Shown here: piece after piece, positions 52,928 through 61,788 of the stretch
Layout of the letters: every line of letters starts with the position of its first letter
How positions within the stretch are numbered: position 1 is the stretch's first letter
NCBI GenBank assembly: GCA_900316255.1
Contig: ONCI01000001.1
Location: forward strand, 124,001 to 188,000
Length of the DNA stretch: 64,000 nucleotides
Reading direction: 5' to 3'
From: an uncultured Eubacteriales bacterium
GTDB taxonomy: Bacteria; Bacillota; Clostridia; Oscillospirales; Oscillospiraceae
Made by a program: the position numbers and the translations under genes
The notes under the pieces: model-generated
Database searches by the model: none
What the model was told of the DNA's origin: nothing
Seen by the model: only the letters and a program-made list of their open reading frames with translations

Positions 52928-53923
52928 TCACAGCGGCTGCTTGTTGGCGGCGCGGCTCTTGCGATTGCCGCGGCTGCGGCCGCGGCGGCGAGACTGGGTG
53001 GCCTTGTTCTGGTAGAAGTCCTTCAGTTCCTCATCCGCCTCGTACACCAGCTTGTTGCAGACCCAGCTGCCGTTAACCGGGTCCTTGCGGAAGCGTACAC
53101 GGGAGAGATAGGCGCCGTCCTCTTCGCAGACGAAGAGGTTCATATAGCGCTGATCCCCCTGGTTGACCCAACGGGTGCCGGCAAGCTCCTTCCCGCAAAC
53201 CGGGCACAGGACCTTGCTCAGCCGCTCGTCGGAAAAGGCCGCGGTCTTGCTCTCAAGGCCGTCGTAACTCTCGTGCAGCAGGGCCCGGGGTCCGGTCTCC
53301 TCCGCGGCGGGCTTGTAGTTGGGCATCCGGGCAGCCAAGATCCTGTCCGCCTCGGGATAGAGGCGCAGACCCTCCGCCATGTCCAGGTGGGTGCTCACCA
53401 GCGCGGTGTTGTAGGCGTCGCCCAGGGCGTCGTGGGCTACTCGGGTCTGCTCGATCTCAAAATGCTCCATGGCGCTGGCCAGGGACTTCTGGTTCTTGTC
53501 GCCGCCGGTCTGCAGGTTGTAGATCAGCTGCAGGTTGATCCAGCCTTCGATCCAGTCCCAATCCAGGTCGTGGATGATGATGTTCTGCTCCAGGATCCCC
53601 TGGTCGTCGCAGCCCCAGGTCAGGAAGGTGACCCCGTCGCCGCACCACTCCCGAAAGCGGGCCAGGGCTTCGGGAAAGCCCACGCCGTTGGCGAGGCGAT
53701 CCTTGTCAAAACCGGTGATCTTCTTCACCTTGTAGTGCATGCGCCGGAAGTAAACGGGCTTCACATCGATGGTGAATTCCTCGGTGGGTTTCATGTTCTC
53801 ATCCAGCTTCACGGCGCCGATCTCGATGATCTCGCCCCGCAGATGGATGGGCAGCTTATTAAAGACGGAGGATTTGGAGCTCATGGCCTGGTTCCACTCC
53901 AGATCCACCACAACGTAATTCAT
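52928..53923 (-). CDS. DEDDh 3'-5' exonuclease, KapD-like
   Basis: 331 residues. Exonuclease motifs are VVVDLEWNQ (Asp/Glu), FLTWGCDDQGIL and AHDALGDAYNTAL (HxAxxDA). The core is followed by a putative zinc ribbon (CPVCGKEL and a later Cys) and a very basic Arg-rich tail (SRRRGRSRGNRKSR), which suggests RNA or nucleic-acid binding. KapD is named for inhibition of the KinA sporulation pathway in Bacillus; a general RNase role is as likely. Confidence 0.85.
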   Translation of the reverse strand: MNYVVVDLEWNQAMSSKSSVFNKLPIHLRGEIIEIGAVKLDENMKPTEEFTIDVKPVYFRRMHYKVKKITGFDKDRLANGVGFPEALARFREWCGDGVTFLTWGCDDQGILEQNIIIHDLDWDWIEGWINLQLIYNLQTGGDKNQKSLASAMEHFEIEQTRVAHDALGDAYNTALVSTHLDMAEGLRLYPEADRILAARMPNYKPAAEETGPRALLHESYDGLESKTAAFSDERLSKVLCPVCGKELAGTRWVNQGDQRYMNLFVCEEDGAYLSRVRFRKDPVNGSWVCNKLVYEADEELKDFYQNKATQSRRRGRSRGNRKSRAANKQPL

Positions 53924-53958
53924 AGGTCTGTCCTCTTTGTATCAAAATTCACCGTAAC

Positions 53959-53967
53959 AGTATAGCA
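53959..53967 (-). promoter_or_regulatory. Possible extended -10 promoter of the exonuclease gene
   Basis: On the minus strand TATACT (53964-53959) preceded by TGC; the -35 region is weak. Confidence 0.4.
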
Positions 53968-54018
53968 TATCCTCCCTGTGATTGCACGACTTTTTTTCGA
54001 AAACAGACAGGAATTCTT

Positions 54019-54047
54019 TTGCATGCTGTCATCGCATATGCTATACT
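54019..54047 (+). promoter_or_regulatory. Promoter of murF
   Basis: TTGCAT (54019-54024), 17 bases, TATACT (54042-54047) with TGC before it; divergent from the exonuclease promoter. Confidence 0.6.
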
Positions 54048-54067
54048 CTGCATATGGAGGATCACAT

Positions 54068-55414
54068 ATGAAAAATATGACTTTATTGCGCGCCGAAAAT
54101 GCCTCCGGCGGACGGCTCTGCGGCGCTTTTGACGGCAATACGGAGCTTGGCCGGGTGGTCATCGACAGCCGCCTGGTCCGACCCGGGGACCTCTTCGTGG
54201 CCTATAAGGGCGAGAAGGTGGACGGCCATGATTACATTGCCGCTGCCTTTGCAAAGGGCGCGGCCTGCTGTCTGGCCCAGCGGATCCCGGAGGGGGAGAC
54301 GCGGCCCATCCTTCTGGTGGAAGATGTGCAGGCGGCGCTGGAGAAGATCGCGGCGGACTATCGTCGGGATCTGGATATCCCCATCATCGGCATCACCGGC
54401 AGCGTGGGCAAGACCTCCGCCAAGGAGATGATCGCGTCTGTTTTGCAGCAGCGCTTCCGGGTGCTGAAAACCGAGGGCAATCTCAACAATCAGATCGGCG
54501 TTCCCATGACCGTCTCCCGCATCGAGCCCGAGCATCAGGCGGCTGTGGTGGAGATGGGCATCTCCGGCTTCGGGGAGATGCGGGCGCTGACGCATATCGT
54601 CCGGCCTACGGTGGCGGTCTTCACCGTCATCGGCCACGCCCATCTGGAGTTTCTCCATGACCGCGCCGGCGTTTTCCGTGCCAAGACCGAGATGCTGGAG
54701 AGCATGGACGATAACGGCGTTGTCATCGTGAACGGGGATGACGACCTGCTCTGTGCGCTGAAGTGTCCCCAGAAAAAGCTGACCTTCGGCTTGGGAGAGA
54801 ACTGCGATGTTCGTGCGACGGACATCCGCGCGGACGCTCTGGGGCATCTTGCCTGTTCTATCCTCTATCCAGGTGGGCGCAGGGACGTGCAGATCCCTTC
54901 CTTCGGCAAGCACATGGTTTACGCAGCTCTGGAGGGTGCCGCGGTGGGCCTGGCCCTTGGCCTATCCGAGAGCGAGATCATCCGGGGCATCGCCTCCTAT
55001 GAGACGGTGGGGAGCCGCTCTGCCGTGACGGAGACCGGGAAGATCACCCTCATCGACGATAGCTACAATGCCAATCCCGATTCCATGAAATGCGGGATCG
55101 ACTCCTTGCTTCAGCTTCCGGGCCGGCACGTCTGCGTCTTTGGCGATATGCTGGAGCTGGGGCCGGAGGAACGGGAGATGCACCGGGAGATCGGCGCCTA
55201 CGCCGCGGAGAAGGGCGTGGACCTTCTCCTTTGTGCCGGCCCCCTGTCCCGGGAGCTTGCCGCCGGCGCGGGAGACTGCGCACGCTGGTTCTCCGACCGG
55301 GAAGAGCTCCTTCGCGCGCTGCCGGAGCTGATCCGGGATGGGGACCGGGTTCTGGTCAAGGCCTCCCGGGGCATGCACTTTGAACGGGTCGCGGAGGCCC
55401 TGAAGCAGCTATGA
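54068..55414 (+). CDS. murF: UDP-MurNAc-tripeptide--D-alanyl-D-alanine ligase
   Basis: 448 residues from the ATG at 54068 (GGAGG upstream). Mur ligase features: GITGSVGKTSAKEM (ATP loop), TEGNLNNQIGVPMTVSRI, AVVEMGISGFGEM and DDSYNANPDSMK. It adds D-Ala-D-Ala to the peptidoglycan precursor in the cytoplasm. ddl, which makes its substrate, lies 3.3 kb downstream. Overlaps the HAD gene by 4 bases. Confidence 0.95.
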   Translation: MKNMTLLRAENASGGRLCGAFDGNTELGRVVIDSRLVRPGDLFVAYKGEKVDGHDYIAAAFAKGAACCLAQRIPEGETRPILLVEDVQAALEKIAADYRRDLDIPIIGITGSVGKTSAKEMIASVLQQRFRVLKTEGNLNNQIGVPMTVSRIEPEHQAAVVEMGISGFGEMRALTHIVRPTVAVFTVIGHAHLEFLHDRAGVFRAKTEMLESMDDNGVVIVNGDDDLLCALKCPQKKLTFGLGENCDVRATDIRADALGHLACSILYPGGRRDVQIPSFGKHMVYAALEGAAVGLALGLSESEIIRGIASYETVGSRSAVTETGKITLIDDSYNANPDSMKCGIDSLLQLPGRHVCVFGDMLELGPEEREMHREIGAYAAEKGVDLLLCAGPLSRELAAGAGDCARWFSDREELLRALPELIRDGDRVLVKASRGMHFERVAEALKQL

Positions 55415-56109
55415 AAAAGCCCCTTATCTTTCTGGATCTGGACGATACGATCCTGGACTTTCACTGGGCGGAGCAGCGTGCCCTGTCCCGCACCTTCCGG
55501 GAGGCTGGTCTGGACCCGCAGCCTGCGATCCTGGCGCGCTACAGCGACATCAACCGCAGCCAGTGGGAACTGCTGGAGCGGGGCATCCTGACCCGGGAGC
55601 AGGTGCTGGTGCGCCGCTTCCGGCTGCTCTTTGAAGAGCAGGGCATCTCCGCTTCGGCGGAGGAGCTTGGCCGCCGCTATGAAGAACTGCTTGCGGACGG
55701 ACACCGTTTCATCCCCGGCGCGGATGAACTGCTGCGGGAGCTTCAGGGCAAGGCCCGGCTCTTCCTGGCAACCAACGGCTGTGCCGCGGTGCAGGAAGCC
55801 CGCATCGCGAGCTCCGCCATCGGCCCGTATTTCGAGGATATCTTCATCTCCGAGATCATTGGCGCTGACAAGCCCTCGGAGGAATACTTCCGGCGCTGCA
55901 TCGCCCGGATCCCGGATTATGACGCCTCCCGCGCCCTCATGGTCGGGGACAGTCTCACCTCCGATATCCTGGGCGGTCTCCGCAGCGGGATGCACACCTG
56001 CTGGCTCAATCCCCAGGTCCGCCCCGGGAGAGCAGACATCGTCCCGGAAGCGGAGATCCGATCGCTCTCTGAACTGCCTGAGCTTCTCGTTTCGTTGGGA
56101 CTTGTGTAA
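55411..56109 (+). CDS. HAD-superfamily phosphatase, YjjG-like
   Basis: 232 residues. FLDLDDTILDF is motif I, ATNGCAAVQ motif II, GADKPSEEYF the lysine and MVGDSLTSDILGG motif IV. YjjG enzymes hydrolyse nucleoside monophosphates, often non-canonical ones. Coupled to murF by an ATGA overlap. Confidence 0.87.
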   Translation: MKKPLIFLDLDDTILDFHWAEQRALSRTFREAGLDPQPAILARYSDINRSQWELLERGILTREQVLVRRFRLLFEEQGISASAEELGRRYEELLADGHRFIPGADELLRELQGKARLFLATNGCAAVQEARIASSAIGPYFEDIFISEIIGADKPSEEYFRRCIARIPDYDASRALMVGDSLTSDILGGLRSGMHTCWLNPQVRPGRADIVPEAEIRSLSELPELLVSLGLV

Positions 56110-56152
56110 AAAGACCCGGGAGGGTCACTTCCATGAAGTGGATCCTCCCGGG
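56107..56152 (-). terminator. Terminator of bofA (minus strand)
   Basis: 9-bp stem (56115-56123 with 56144-56152), with an inner pairing of CACTT with AAGTG. The minus strand continues TCTTTTTA, a proper T run; the plus strand lacks one, though the hairpin may also serve the HAD gene. Confidence 0.75.
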
Positions 56153-56162
56153 ATTAACTTGC

Positions 56163-56468
56163 TCATTTGGCAATGAAATATTGAAACAGCAGAAGCAAAA
56201 TCACGCCGGGCACTCCGCCCACGCCCGCCACGATGCAGTTGGCCAGATTGGGCTCCAGGTGCAGGAATTCCAGCGGCACATAAGTGTTCAGCACGAACAG
56301 CAGCGCAAAGCCCAGCACCGCGTGCAGCAGGAGCTTCACGATCTTGCCCAGAGGCTTTGCCAGCAGCATCACCAGAAACACGATGATGACCAGTCCGCCT
56401 GCGGAAATAGCCGCAAAGGGCAGATGACCGGAGGAGAGAAATTGTTTGAGCAGTTCAAGTTTATCCAC
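56163..56468 (-). CDS. bofA: Pro-sigma-K processing inhibitor BofA
   Basis: 101 residues, start GTG with AAGGAG upstream. Two membrane helices (IVIVFLVMLL-type and LLLHAVLGFALLFVLN) and the family end NCIVAGVGGVPGVILLLL are typical. In B. subtilis BofA, with SpoIVFA, keeps the SpoIVFB protease inactive until pro-SigK should be cut. It supports the SigK call at 41180. Confidence 0.9.
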   Translation of the reverse strand: MDKLELLKQFLSSGHLPFAAISAGGLVIIVFLVMLLAKPLGKIVKLLLHAVLGFALLFVLNTYVPLEFLHLEPNLANCIVAGVGGVPGVILLLLFQYFIAK

Positions 56469-56666
56469 GAAAAAACTCCTTAATCAGAAGGGAAAAGCTT
56501 CCTGTGTAAGCTCCGGCTCGCCGCGCATACTAAGGGCGGACAGCTTTTCGGAGAGAAAAAGACTTTGGGTGTCATCTTCATAGTGACTCTATAGAGATAC
56601 ATCCAAACCGGAAAAATGTCAAGCGGAACGCCGATTTTTCCCGCTTTCGGGACGGCCAGACCGCGG

Positions 56667-56694
56667 GCGGGGCGTATTTGCGCCCCGCTTTTTT
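56667..56694 (+). terminator. Orphan intrinsic terminator (plus strand)
   Basis: 8-bp GC stem (56667-56674 with 56681-56688), 6-base loop, six T. No plus-strand gene lies between 56110 and here. The gene-free stretch 56469-56718 also carries a minus-strand TTGACA (56622-56617) that could belong to the bofA promoter. Confidence 0.75.
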
Positions 56695-56718
56695 ACGTTC
56701 TTGCGTTCCTGCGTCTGC

Positions 56719-57348
56719 TCAGTGGGAAAACCATCTGGGCTGATGAAAATCAATGATGACCTTGCCCAGCTTTTCCTCTACCCGAATCTCGGCGTTAAGA
56801 TCCTTGTACCGGTCATAGAAATCCTGATGGGAAAGATACTCCTCCAGCGTGATGATCTCTTCTCCGTTTTCCCGAAGCTTTTCCGCCGTTTCCCGCTGGT
56901 ATTCCTCGGAATACGGGTCGATGGGGGATAGGCCGAGCCTAAGAAGGATTCGATTGCGCAGCGCTTCGTTCAGATCTCCGAAGGTCCAATCCGTGCGTTT
57001 TTCGCGCAGACAGGTGAGACCCTGCTCCCAATAGGGACGATAGAAATCCAGCACTTTTTCCGAAGCCTGTTGAATCTCTTCCGGCGTGTATTCTTTCGTG
57101 TCCCCGTAAGCAAGTTCGTAAGCAAAATCATATTGTCGAAGCATGCAGTAGGAAAGAAGCCCGTCCTTCTCTCCCAAATCGGTAAACTGCGCCCCAAAAA
57201 TGAAGCCCTTTTTCCCGTCCGGGATCCGCAGGACAAAGCGAAGCTCTCCTGTCTCATCCATGCGTGTATAGTCATTTCCTTTGCTTCTCTCGAAGCCGTT
57301 TCTGCGGCAGATTTCAGCGATAGGCTTTTGGAGCGCTGCTTTTTTCAT
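56719..57348 (-). CDS. Conserved-looking cytoplasmic protein, family not recognised
   Basis: 209 residues, soluble, charged. The N-terminal part (LQKPIAEICRRNGFERSKGNDYTRMD, in two pieces) and LRIPDGKKGFIFGAQFTDLG resemble DUF4304-type proteins in layout, but I am not certain. It ends in a Trp/His-rich IIDFHQPRWFSH. It overlaps the gene upstream by 4 bases, so the pair is one transcript. Confidence 0.6.
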   Translation of the reverse strand: MKKAALQKPIAEICRRNGFERSKGNDYTRMDETGELRFVLRIPDGKKGFIFGAQFTDLGEKDGLLSYCMLRQYDFAYELAYGDTKEYTPEEIQQASEKVLDFYRPYWEQGLTCLREKRTDWTFGDLNEALRNRILLRLGLSPIDPYSEEYQRETAEKLRENGEEIITLEEYLSHQDFYDRYKDLNAEIRVEEKLGKVIIDFHQPRWFSH

Positions 57349-58082
57349 TTCGTCGCCTCCTCGAAACGTTCTTTTATCATAGGAACGATGCTCCCGGCAA
57401 AGCTCACTGTTTCCTCATGGGAGAAATAGATCAGCCAACGAAAATCCTTGGCCGCATAGAAGCATTCGCTGCCTGCATAGTCGGAAAGATCTCCCGTTTC
57501 CACGCAGTTGGGTAAGGTGAACCAGCTTTCCCCCAAACAAAAGGCGTGCTTCTCGGGAAGATGGAGAAGTGCGCCGAGTTCAACCAGACGTCCTTCCAGG
57601 GATGAGGCGGGCAGATAGAACAGCTGGTCGCTTGGAACCGTCACAGCGGAAAGCGGATACCAGTATTGGTTCTCCCGACAGTCCCAGAACTCGGCAAGCT
57701 TGCCTTTTACAAAAAAGGCCTCCGCTTCCGGAAGAACGCGGAAATAGGGGATCCCGGGGGAAGGGCAGTCGGGCGCAAGATGGGAGAACTCTTCCAGAAA
57801 AGCCCCCTCGGTCTTTTGTATATAGTATTGCTCGATCATAGTGGGTTCATGCCCCAGAGGCGGCGTGACGGGAACGGGAAGCAAATCCCGGACGGCCTGG
57901 CAATAGGAAGTAAAATCGGTAAAGTCACGATCGGTCAGTGTACCGAGCCAGAAGGCAAGATCATAGGGCACACGATACAAAAGGGAGGAGGGACCGCCTT
58001 GAAAATCATACATGCTCAAGGCCTTGCTCCCGTATTCCAGGCACCATTTGCGCAGCGTATCAGTGACGTTGTTGTAGATCAT
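57345..58082 (-). CDS. Protein of unknown function with aromatic-rich core
   Basis: 245 residues from the ATG at 58082, with AAGGAGG about 10 bases upstream; an earlier start at 58136 has no support. No signal peptide, no membrane segment and no motif that I recognise. The sequence is rich in Tyr, Phe and Trp (AAKDFRWLIYFSHEETVSF near the end). Paired with the previous gene, also of unknown function; the pair may be a small toxin-immunity or regulatory unit, but nothing supports a specific claim. Confidence 0.55.
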   Translation of the reverse strand: MIYNNVTDTLRKWCLEYGSKALSMYDFQGGPSSLLYRVPYDLAFWLGTLTDRDFTDFTSYCQAVRDLLPVPVTPPLGHEPTMIEQYYIQKTEGAFLEEFSHLAPDCPSPGIPYFRVLPEAEAFFVKGKLAEFWDCRENQYWYPLSAVTVPSDQLFYLPASSLEGRLVELGALLHLPEKHAFCLGESWFTLPNCVETGDLSDYAGSECFYAAKDFRWLIYFSHEETVSFAGSIVPMIKERFEEATK

Positions 58083-58287
58083 CTGTTGTCGGCCTCCTTC
58101 ATGCAAGGATTGAAGACAGTATAGCACAGTTTGCAAATATGGGAAAGAGACAGGGAGCGGTCATGCATGGAAGTCTTTTGTTTCATCTATCAAAAACAGG
58201 ACTTGAACTCCCTAAAGGGACTAGGATGCCGCATTGCGGCATCCGTCGCTGCCGCCGCGCTGCGCGCGGGCAGAACCCAGTAACCCC

Positions 58288-58342
58288 TTACCCACACCAA
58301 AATCCAGCCGCCAAAAAGGCGGCTGGATTTTGGTGCGGGTAA
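58288..58342 (-). repeat. 25-nt inverted repeat that overlaps the tRNA-Leu 3' end
   Basis: 58288-58312 and 58318-58342 are reverse complements over 25 bases with one mismatch and a 5-base loop (18 bp perfect next to the loop). The right arm covers the last 13 bases of tRNA-Leu, CCA included. On the minus strand it is probably the tRNA operon terminator, with TTTT close by. The gene-free stretch 58083-58287 also holds a GGATGCCGC palindrome (58224-58244) and a 14-base copy of the tRNA-Leu T-arm (58195-58208). Confidence 0.75.
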
Positions 58343-58413
58343 CAGGACTTGAACCTGCACGGTTGCCCACTGGAACCTAAATCCAGCGTGTCTGCCAATT
58401 CCACCATACCCGC
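58330..58413 (-). tRNA. tRNA-Leu (anticodon UAG)
   Basis: 84 bases with encoded CCA (58332-58330). Acceptor GCGGGTA pairs with TACCCGC; the anticodon loop is TTTAGGT, giving UAG; a long variable arm (class II) is present, and T-arm GGTTCAAGTCC. Confidence 0.95.
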
Positions 58414-58452
58414 GTATGAAAAAAACCCATTGCAAACGCAACAGGTTTTGAA

Positions 58453-58528
58453 TGGAGCGGGCAACGAGGCTCGAACTCGCTACCTCCACCTTGGCAAGGT
58501 GGCGCTCTACCGGATGAGCTATGCCCGC
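58453..58528 (-). tRNA. tRNA-Gly (anticodon GCC)
   Basis: 76 bases with encoded CCA (58455-58453). Acceptor GCGGGCA/TGCCCGC; anticodon stem CCACC/GGTGG, loop TTGCCAA, giving GCC. It precedes tRNA-Leu by 39 bases in the same transcript. Confidence 0.96.
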
Positions 58529-58541
58529 ATCAGCAAGGGAT

Positions 58542-58569
58542 ATATTACCACAAATCGAACGAATGTCAA
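58542..58569 (-). promoter_or_regulatory. Promoter of the tRNA-Gly-tRNA-Leu operon
   Basis: On the minus strand consensus TTGACA (58569-58564), a 16-base spacer and TAATAT (58547-58542), ending 14 bases before tRNA-Gly. Confidence 0.75.
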
Positions 58570-58619
58570 GCAATATTTTCATTTCTTTTTGCTGCCTGGA
58601 CAGCGATCTCAAAAAAGAC

Positions 58620-58648
58620 TTGTGCAAGCGGCGCCGGGGTGATATGCT
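58620..58648 (+). promoter_or_regulatory. Probable promoter of ddl
   Basis: TTGTGC (58620-58625), 17 bases, TATGCT (58643-58648), about 38 bases before the start codon. Confidence 0.45.
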
Positions 58649-58685
58649 ATCGAAGTATGCATAAACCGGAAAGAAGGGACCTATT

Positions 58686-59759
58686 TTGAAAATCGTTGTT
58701 TTGGGCGGCGGCATCAGCACGGAGCGGCATGTCTCTCTGGTCAGCGCCACATCGATCTGCAGAGCGCTGCGGAGCCTGGGCCATCAGGCTGTGTTCGCCG
58801 ATCTCTATATGGGCCTTGAAAACGTAGAGGGTCCCCTGGAGGCGCTCTTTGACGCGCCCGACGGAAATTGCGGGAATGTGAGCATCGAGAAGAGCGCGCC
58901 GGATTTGGAGCAGGTCCGCGCCTCCCGCAGAGATCAGAGCCCCAGCCGTATCGGCCCCGGGATCCTGGAACTCTGCAAGCTGGCGGACTGCGTCTTTCTT
59001 GGCCTCCACGGCGCGGACGGGGAGGACGGCAAGATCCAGGCGACGCTGGATCTTCTGGGGGTTCCCTATACCGGCTCCGGCCCTCTGGGCAGCGCCATGG
59101 CCATGGATAAGGCTGTTGCCAAGCGTATCATGGAGAGCGTGGACGTTCCCACCGCCCCGTGGCGTGAAGTGAAATACAGCAGGGAAGACATCCCCGCTCT
59201 GGTGCAGGAGCTGCCCTGCCCCTGTGCGGTCAAAACGGTGGGCGGCGGGTCCTCCATCGGCGTTGCCCTGCCCGAGACCCGGGGGGAGCTTCGCGCAGCC
59301 CTGGAGCAGGTCCTTGCTTACGGAGACCGGGTCGTGGTGGAAAAGAAGATCCGCGGCCGGGAGCTTACGGTACCTGTCTTCAACGGAGCGGCCCTCAGCC
59401 CCATTGAGATCGTTCCGCCCGAGGGACATGATTTTGATTATATCTCCAAGTATCAGAGCGGGGAGGAGGGGGCCCGGGAGATCTGTCCGGCTCCCATCTC
59501 GGAGAAGGAGAAAGCCCTGGTCAGCTCCCTGGCGCTTCGCATCCATGAAGCCCTGGGACTCTCCGTCTATTCCCGCACGGATTTCATCCTGGACGAGGAC
59601 GGCAAGCCCTGGTGCCTGGAGGTCAACACACTCCCGGGCATGACGCCCAACAGCCTGATCCCGAAAGCTGCCGCCCTGGCCGGGATGAGCTATGCCGAGC
59701 TTTGCGAGCAGATCGTCCTTTTGAGCCTGAAAAGTAGGGAATGCGCCTGCTCTTGTTAA
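58686..59759 (+). CDS. ddl: D-alanine--D-alanine ligase
   Basis: 357 residues from a TTG start with AAGGGA upstream. ATP-grasp motifs: VVLGGGISTERHVSLVSA, FLGLHGADGEDG, GPLGSAMAMDKAVAK, VKTVGGGSSIGVAL and EVNTLPGMTPNSLIP. It makes D-Ala-D-Ala for MurF. The tail ends CACSC. Confidence 0.94.
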   Translation: MKIVVLGGGISTERHVSLVSATSICRALRSLGHQAVFADLYMGLENVEGPLEALFDAPDGNCGNVSIEKSAPDLEQVRASRRDQSPSRIGPGILELCKLADCVFLGLHGADGEDGKIQATLDLLGVPYTGSGPLGSAMAMDKAVAKRIMESVDVPTAPWREVKYSREDIPALVQELPCPCAVKTVGGGSSIGVALPETRGELRAALEQVLAYGDRVVVEKKIRGRELTVPVFNGAALSPIEIVPPEGHDFDYISKYQSGEEGAREICPAPISEKEKALVSSLALRIHEALGLSVYSRTDFILDEDGKPWCLEVNTLPGMTPNSLIPKAAALAGMSYAELCEQIVLLSLKSRECACSC

Positions 59760-59832
59760 CAGATTTTTGATGTATTGCCGCGCTGTTATGGTAAAATGTT
59801 GATTCAGAAATTCGTAATGAGCAGGTGAAAAC

Positions 59833-60237
59833 ATGAAACAGAGATTGCTTCAATTTATGGCTGGCAGAAACGGGAACGACGCCTTCAATCGCTTCCTGCT
59901 TGTGCTCATCCTGATCCTGATGCTGCTCTCTTTGTTTCTTCCCGCAGGCCTCAGAAGCATTTTCTATTCGCTTACCATCGTCCTTTTGGGCTACAGCTAT
60001 TTTCGCATGTTCTCCCGTAACCTGTATAAGCGACAGATGGAGAACGCCCGCTATTGGGAAAAGCGCAGCCGTGTTGTGGCTTCCTTCCGCCTCCTGAAGG
60101 AGCGCTGGCTCCAGCGGAAGGACTACCGCTTCTTCAGCTGCCCCTCCTGCCGTACCACCCTGCGTGTTCCCCGCGGCAAGGGCCAGATCAAGATCGTATG
60201 CCGCAAGTGCGGCAGCTCCTTTGTAAGGAAGACCTGA
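59833..60237 (+). CDS. Small membrane protein with a zinc ribbon
   Basis: 134 residues: two hydrophobic helices (FLLVLILILMLLSLFLPAG, then SIFYSLTIVLLGYSYF), a basic helix and a C-terminal four-Cys ribbon (CPSC...CRKC). The layout is typical of small Clostridia proteins of unknown role located before DUF5685 genes. A TGG-TAAAAT element at about 59790 may be its -10 region. One base separates it from the next gene. Confidence 0.75.
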   Translation: MKQRLLQFMAGRNGNDAFNRFLLVLILILMLLSLFLPAGLRSIFYSLTIVLLGYSYFRMFSRNLYKRQMENARYWEKRSRVVASFRLLKERWLQRKDYRFFSCPSCRTTLRVPRGKGQIKIVCRKCGSSFVRKT

Positions 60238-60238
60238 G

Positions 60239-61063
60239 ATGTTTGGCTATCTCGCCGCGGACACCTCCCATTTAACGCCGGAGGAGCTTGCCCGGTACAA
60301 GGCCTGCTACTGCGGACTGTGCCGTAGCCTCCAGGACCGGCACGGCATCCAGGCGCGGCTCACGCTGAATTACGACATGACCTTTCTCATCCTGCTGCTC
60401 CAGTCTCTGTATGAGCCGGAGGAGCACGGGGGAGACGAGCCCTGTCTGGTCCATCCCTTCCGTTCCCGCCCCTGGCAGCAGAGCGGGATCACGGCATATG
60501 CCGCCGATCTGAACCTTGCTCTGGCCTATCTCAAGTGCCTGGACAATTGGGAGGACGACGGAAGCCTCCTGGCCCTTGGCGAGGCAAAAGCCCTGCAGAA
60601 GGCCTATGAGGACGTCTGCGCGCGCTATCCCCGTCAGTGCGCCGTGATGCAGGAGAGCCTGCGGGAACTGGGCACCCTGGAAAAGGACCGACGGGAAGAT
60701 CCGGACGCGGCCTCCGCCTGCTTCGGGAGGCTCCTGGGGGAGCTTTTCGTCTGGCGGGAGGATCGCTGGGCGGAAACGCTTCGCCGCATGGGCGATGCCC
60801 TTGGCAGAGCGGTCTATGTCATGGACGCCTGCATGGATCTGGACGGGGACGCTGCCCGCGGACGGTATAACCCCTTTCGGCGCTGGTACGGTCTCTCGGA
60901 TAACCGGGAGCGCTTTCGCGCCATGCTGCAGATGCTGATGGGGGACTGCCTCCGTGCCTTTGATATACTGCCTTTGGTGCAGGACGTTTCTATCCTCAAG
61001 AATATCCTCTGCATGGGGTTTTGGACGCAGTTTGAACGGAAGTACGGGGAAAAGAAGGAATAA
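60239..61063 (+). CDS. DUF5685 family protein
   Basis: 274 residues with the N-terminal Cys cluster CYCGLC and an all-helical remainder including DNWEDDG and [14 protein letters not shown], acidic motifs that recall isoprenoid-synthase-like or metal-binding helices. In Clostridia this family is often followed by a DnaJ-domain gene, as here, so the two probably act together. Function not established. Confidence 0.8.
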   Translation: MFGYLAADTSHLTPEELARYKACYCGLCRSLQDRHGIQARLTLNYDMTFLILLLQSLYEPEEHGGDEPCLVHPFRSRPWQQSGITAYAADLNLALAYLKCLDNWEDDGSLLALGEAKALQKAYEDVCARYPRQCAVMQESLRELGTLEKDRREDPDAASACFGRLLGELFVWREDRWAETLRRMGDALGRAVYVMDACMDLDGDAARGRYNPFRRWYGLSDNRERFRAMLQMLMGDCLRAFDILPLVQDVSILKNILCMGFWTQFERKYGEKKE

Positions 61064-61065
61064 GC

Positions 61066-61740
61066 ATGGTGAAGGATCCGTATCAGGTCCTGGGCGTATC
61101 TCCCGACGCCAGCGATGAGGAGATCAAGAAAGCCTACCGGGACCTCACAAAAAAATATCATCCGGATCTGAACCCGGGAGACGCCAGCGCCGCGGAGAAG
61201 ATGCACGATGTGAACGCCGCGTATGACGCCATCAAGAACGGTACCGCCCAGCAGCAGACCTGGGACGGCGGCGCTGCCCAGCAGGCCTACGGGCCCTATG
61301 GCTGGGCCGGCTTCAACGGAGCCGGCGGCTTCAATCCCTATACCTGGTATCAGCAGGAAACCCGGCGGACCGAGCGCAGCGAGTATACGGCGGCCCGCAA
61401 TTACATTCGCAATCGGATGTATCCCGAGGCCCTGACCGCGCTGAGCGGCGTCCCGGTATCCGAGCGGGACGGACGCTGGTATTATCTCAGCGGCGTGGCG
61501 AAAATGTATCAGGGCAATAAGATCGCCGCTCTGGAGGACGCCAGGACCGCCGTCCGTCTGGACCCGGACTGTGAGGAATATCAGGAGCTGCTTCGTCAGC
61601 TGGAGACCGGCGGCGACTTTTACCGCAGCTATTCCACCGAGTATCAGAGCGGGCTACACATGGATCGCCTGTGCATGGCCCTCTGCCTGTCTCAGTTCTG
61701 CCTGGGACCTCTCTGCGGCTGGCATGTCTGCTGCTGCTGA
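61066..61740 (+). CDS. J-domain (DnaJ-like) protein
   Basis: 224 residues. An N-terminal J domain ([20 protein letters not shown] and YHPDLNPGD with the HPD motif), then a Gly/Tyr-rich linker, a TPR-like helical pair ([18 protein letters not shown]) and a Cys-rich C-terminus ([16 protein letters not shown]). It lacks the DnaJ zinc fingers, so it is a specialised DnaK co-chaperone or adaptor. Confidence 0.88.
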   Translation: MVKDPYQVLGVSPDASDEEIKKAYRDLTKKYHPDLNPGDASAAEKMHDVNAAYDAIKNGTAQQQTWDGGAAQQAYGPYGWAGFNGAGGFNPYTWYQQETRRTERSEYTAARNYIRNRMYPEALTALSGVPVSERDGRWYYLSGVAKMYQGNKIAALEDARTAVRLDPDCEEYQELLRQLETGGDFYRSYSTEYQSGLHMDRLCMALCLSQFCLGPLCGWHVCCC

Positions 61741-61755
61741 TTGAAATGGAGATAC

Positions 61756-61787
61756 AAAACAGCGAGGCTGTCAGCCCCGCTGTTTTT
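61756..61787. terminator. Bidirectional terminator between the J-domain and ATPase genes
   Basis: Stem 61756-61764 with 61778-61786, inner GGCT/AGCC pairing, T run on the plus strand and A run (T on the minus strand) on the other side. Confidence 0.8.
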
Positions 61788-61788
61788 C

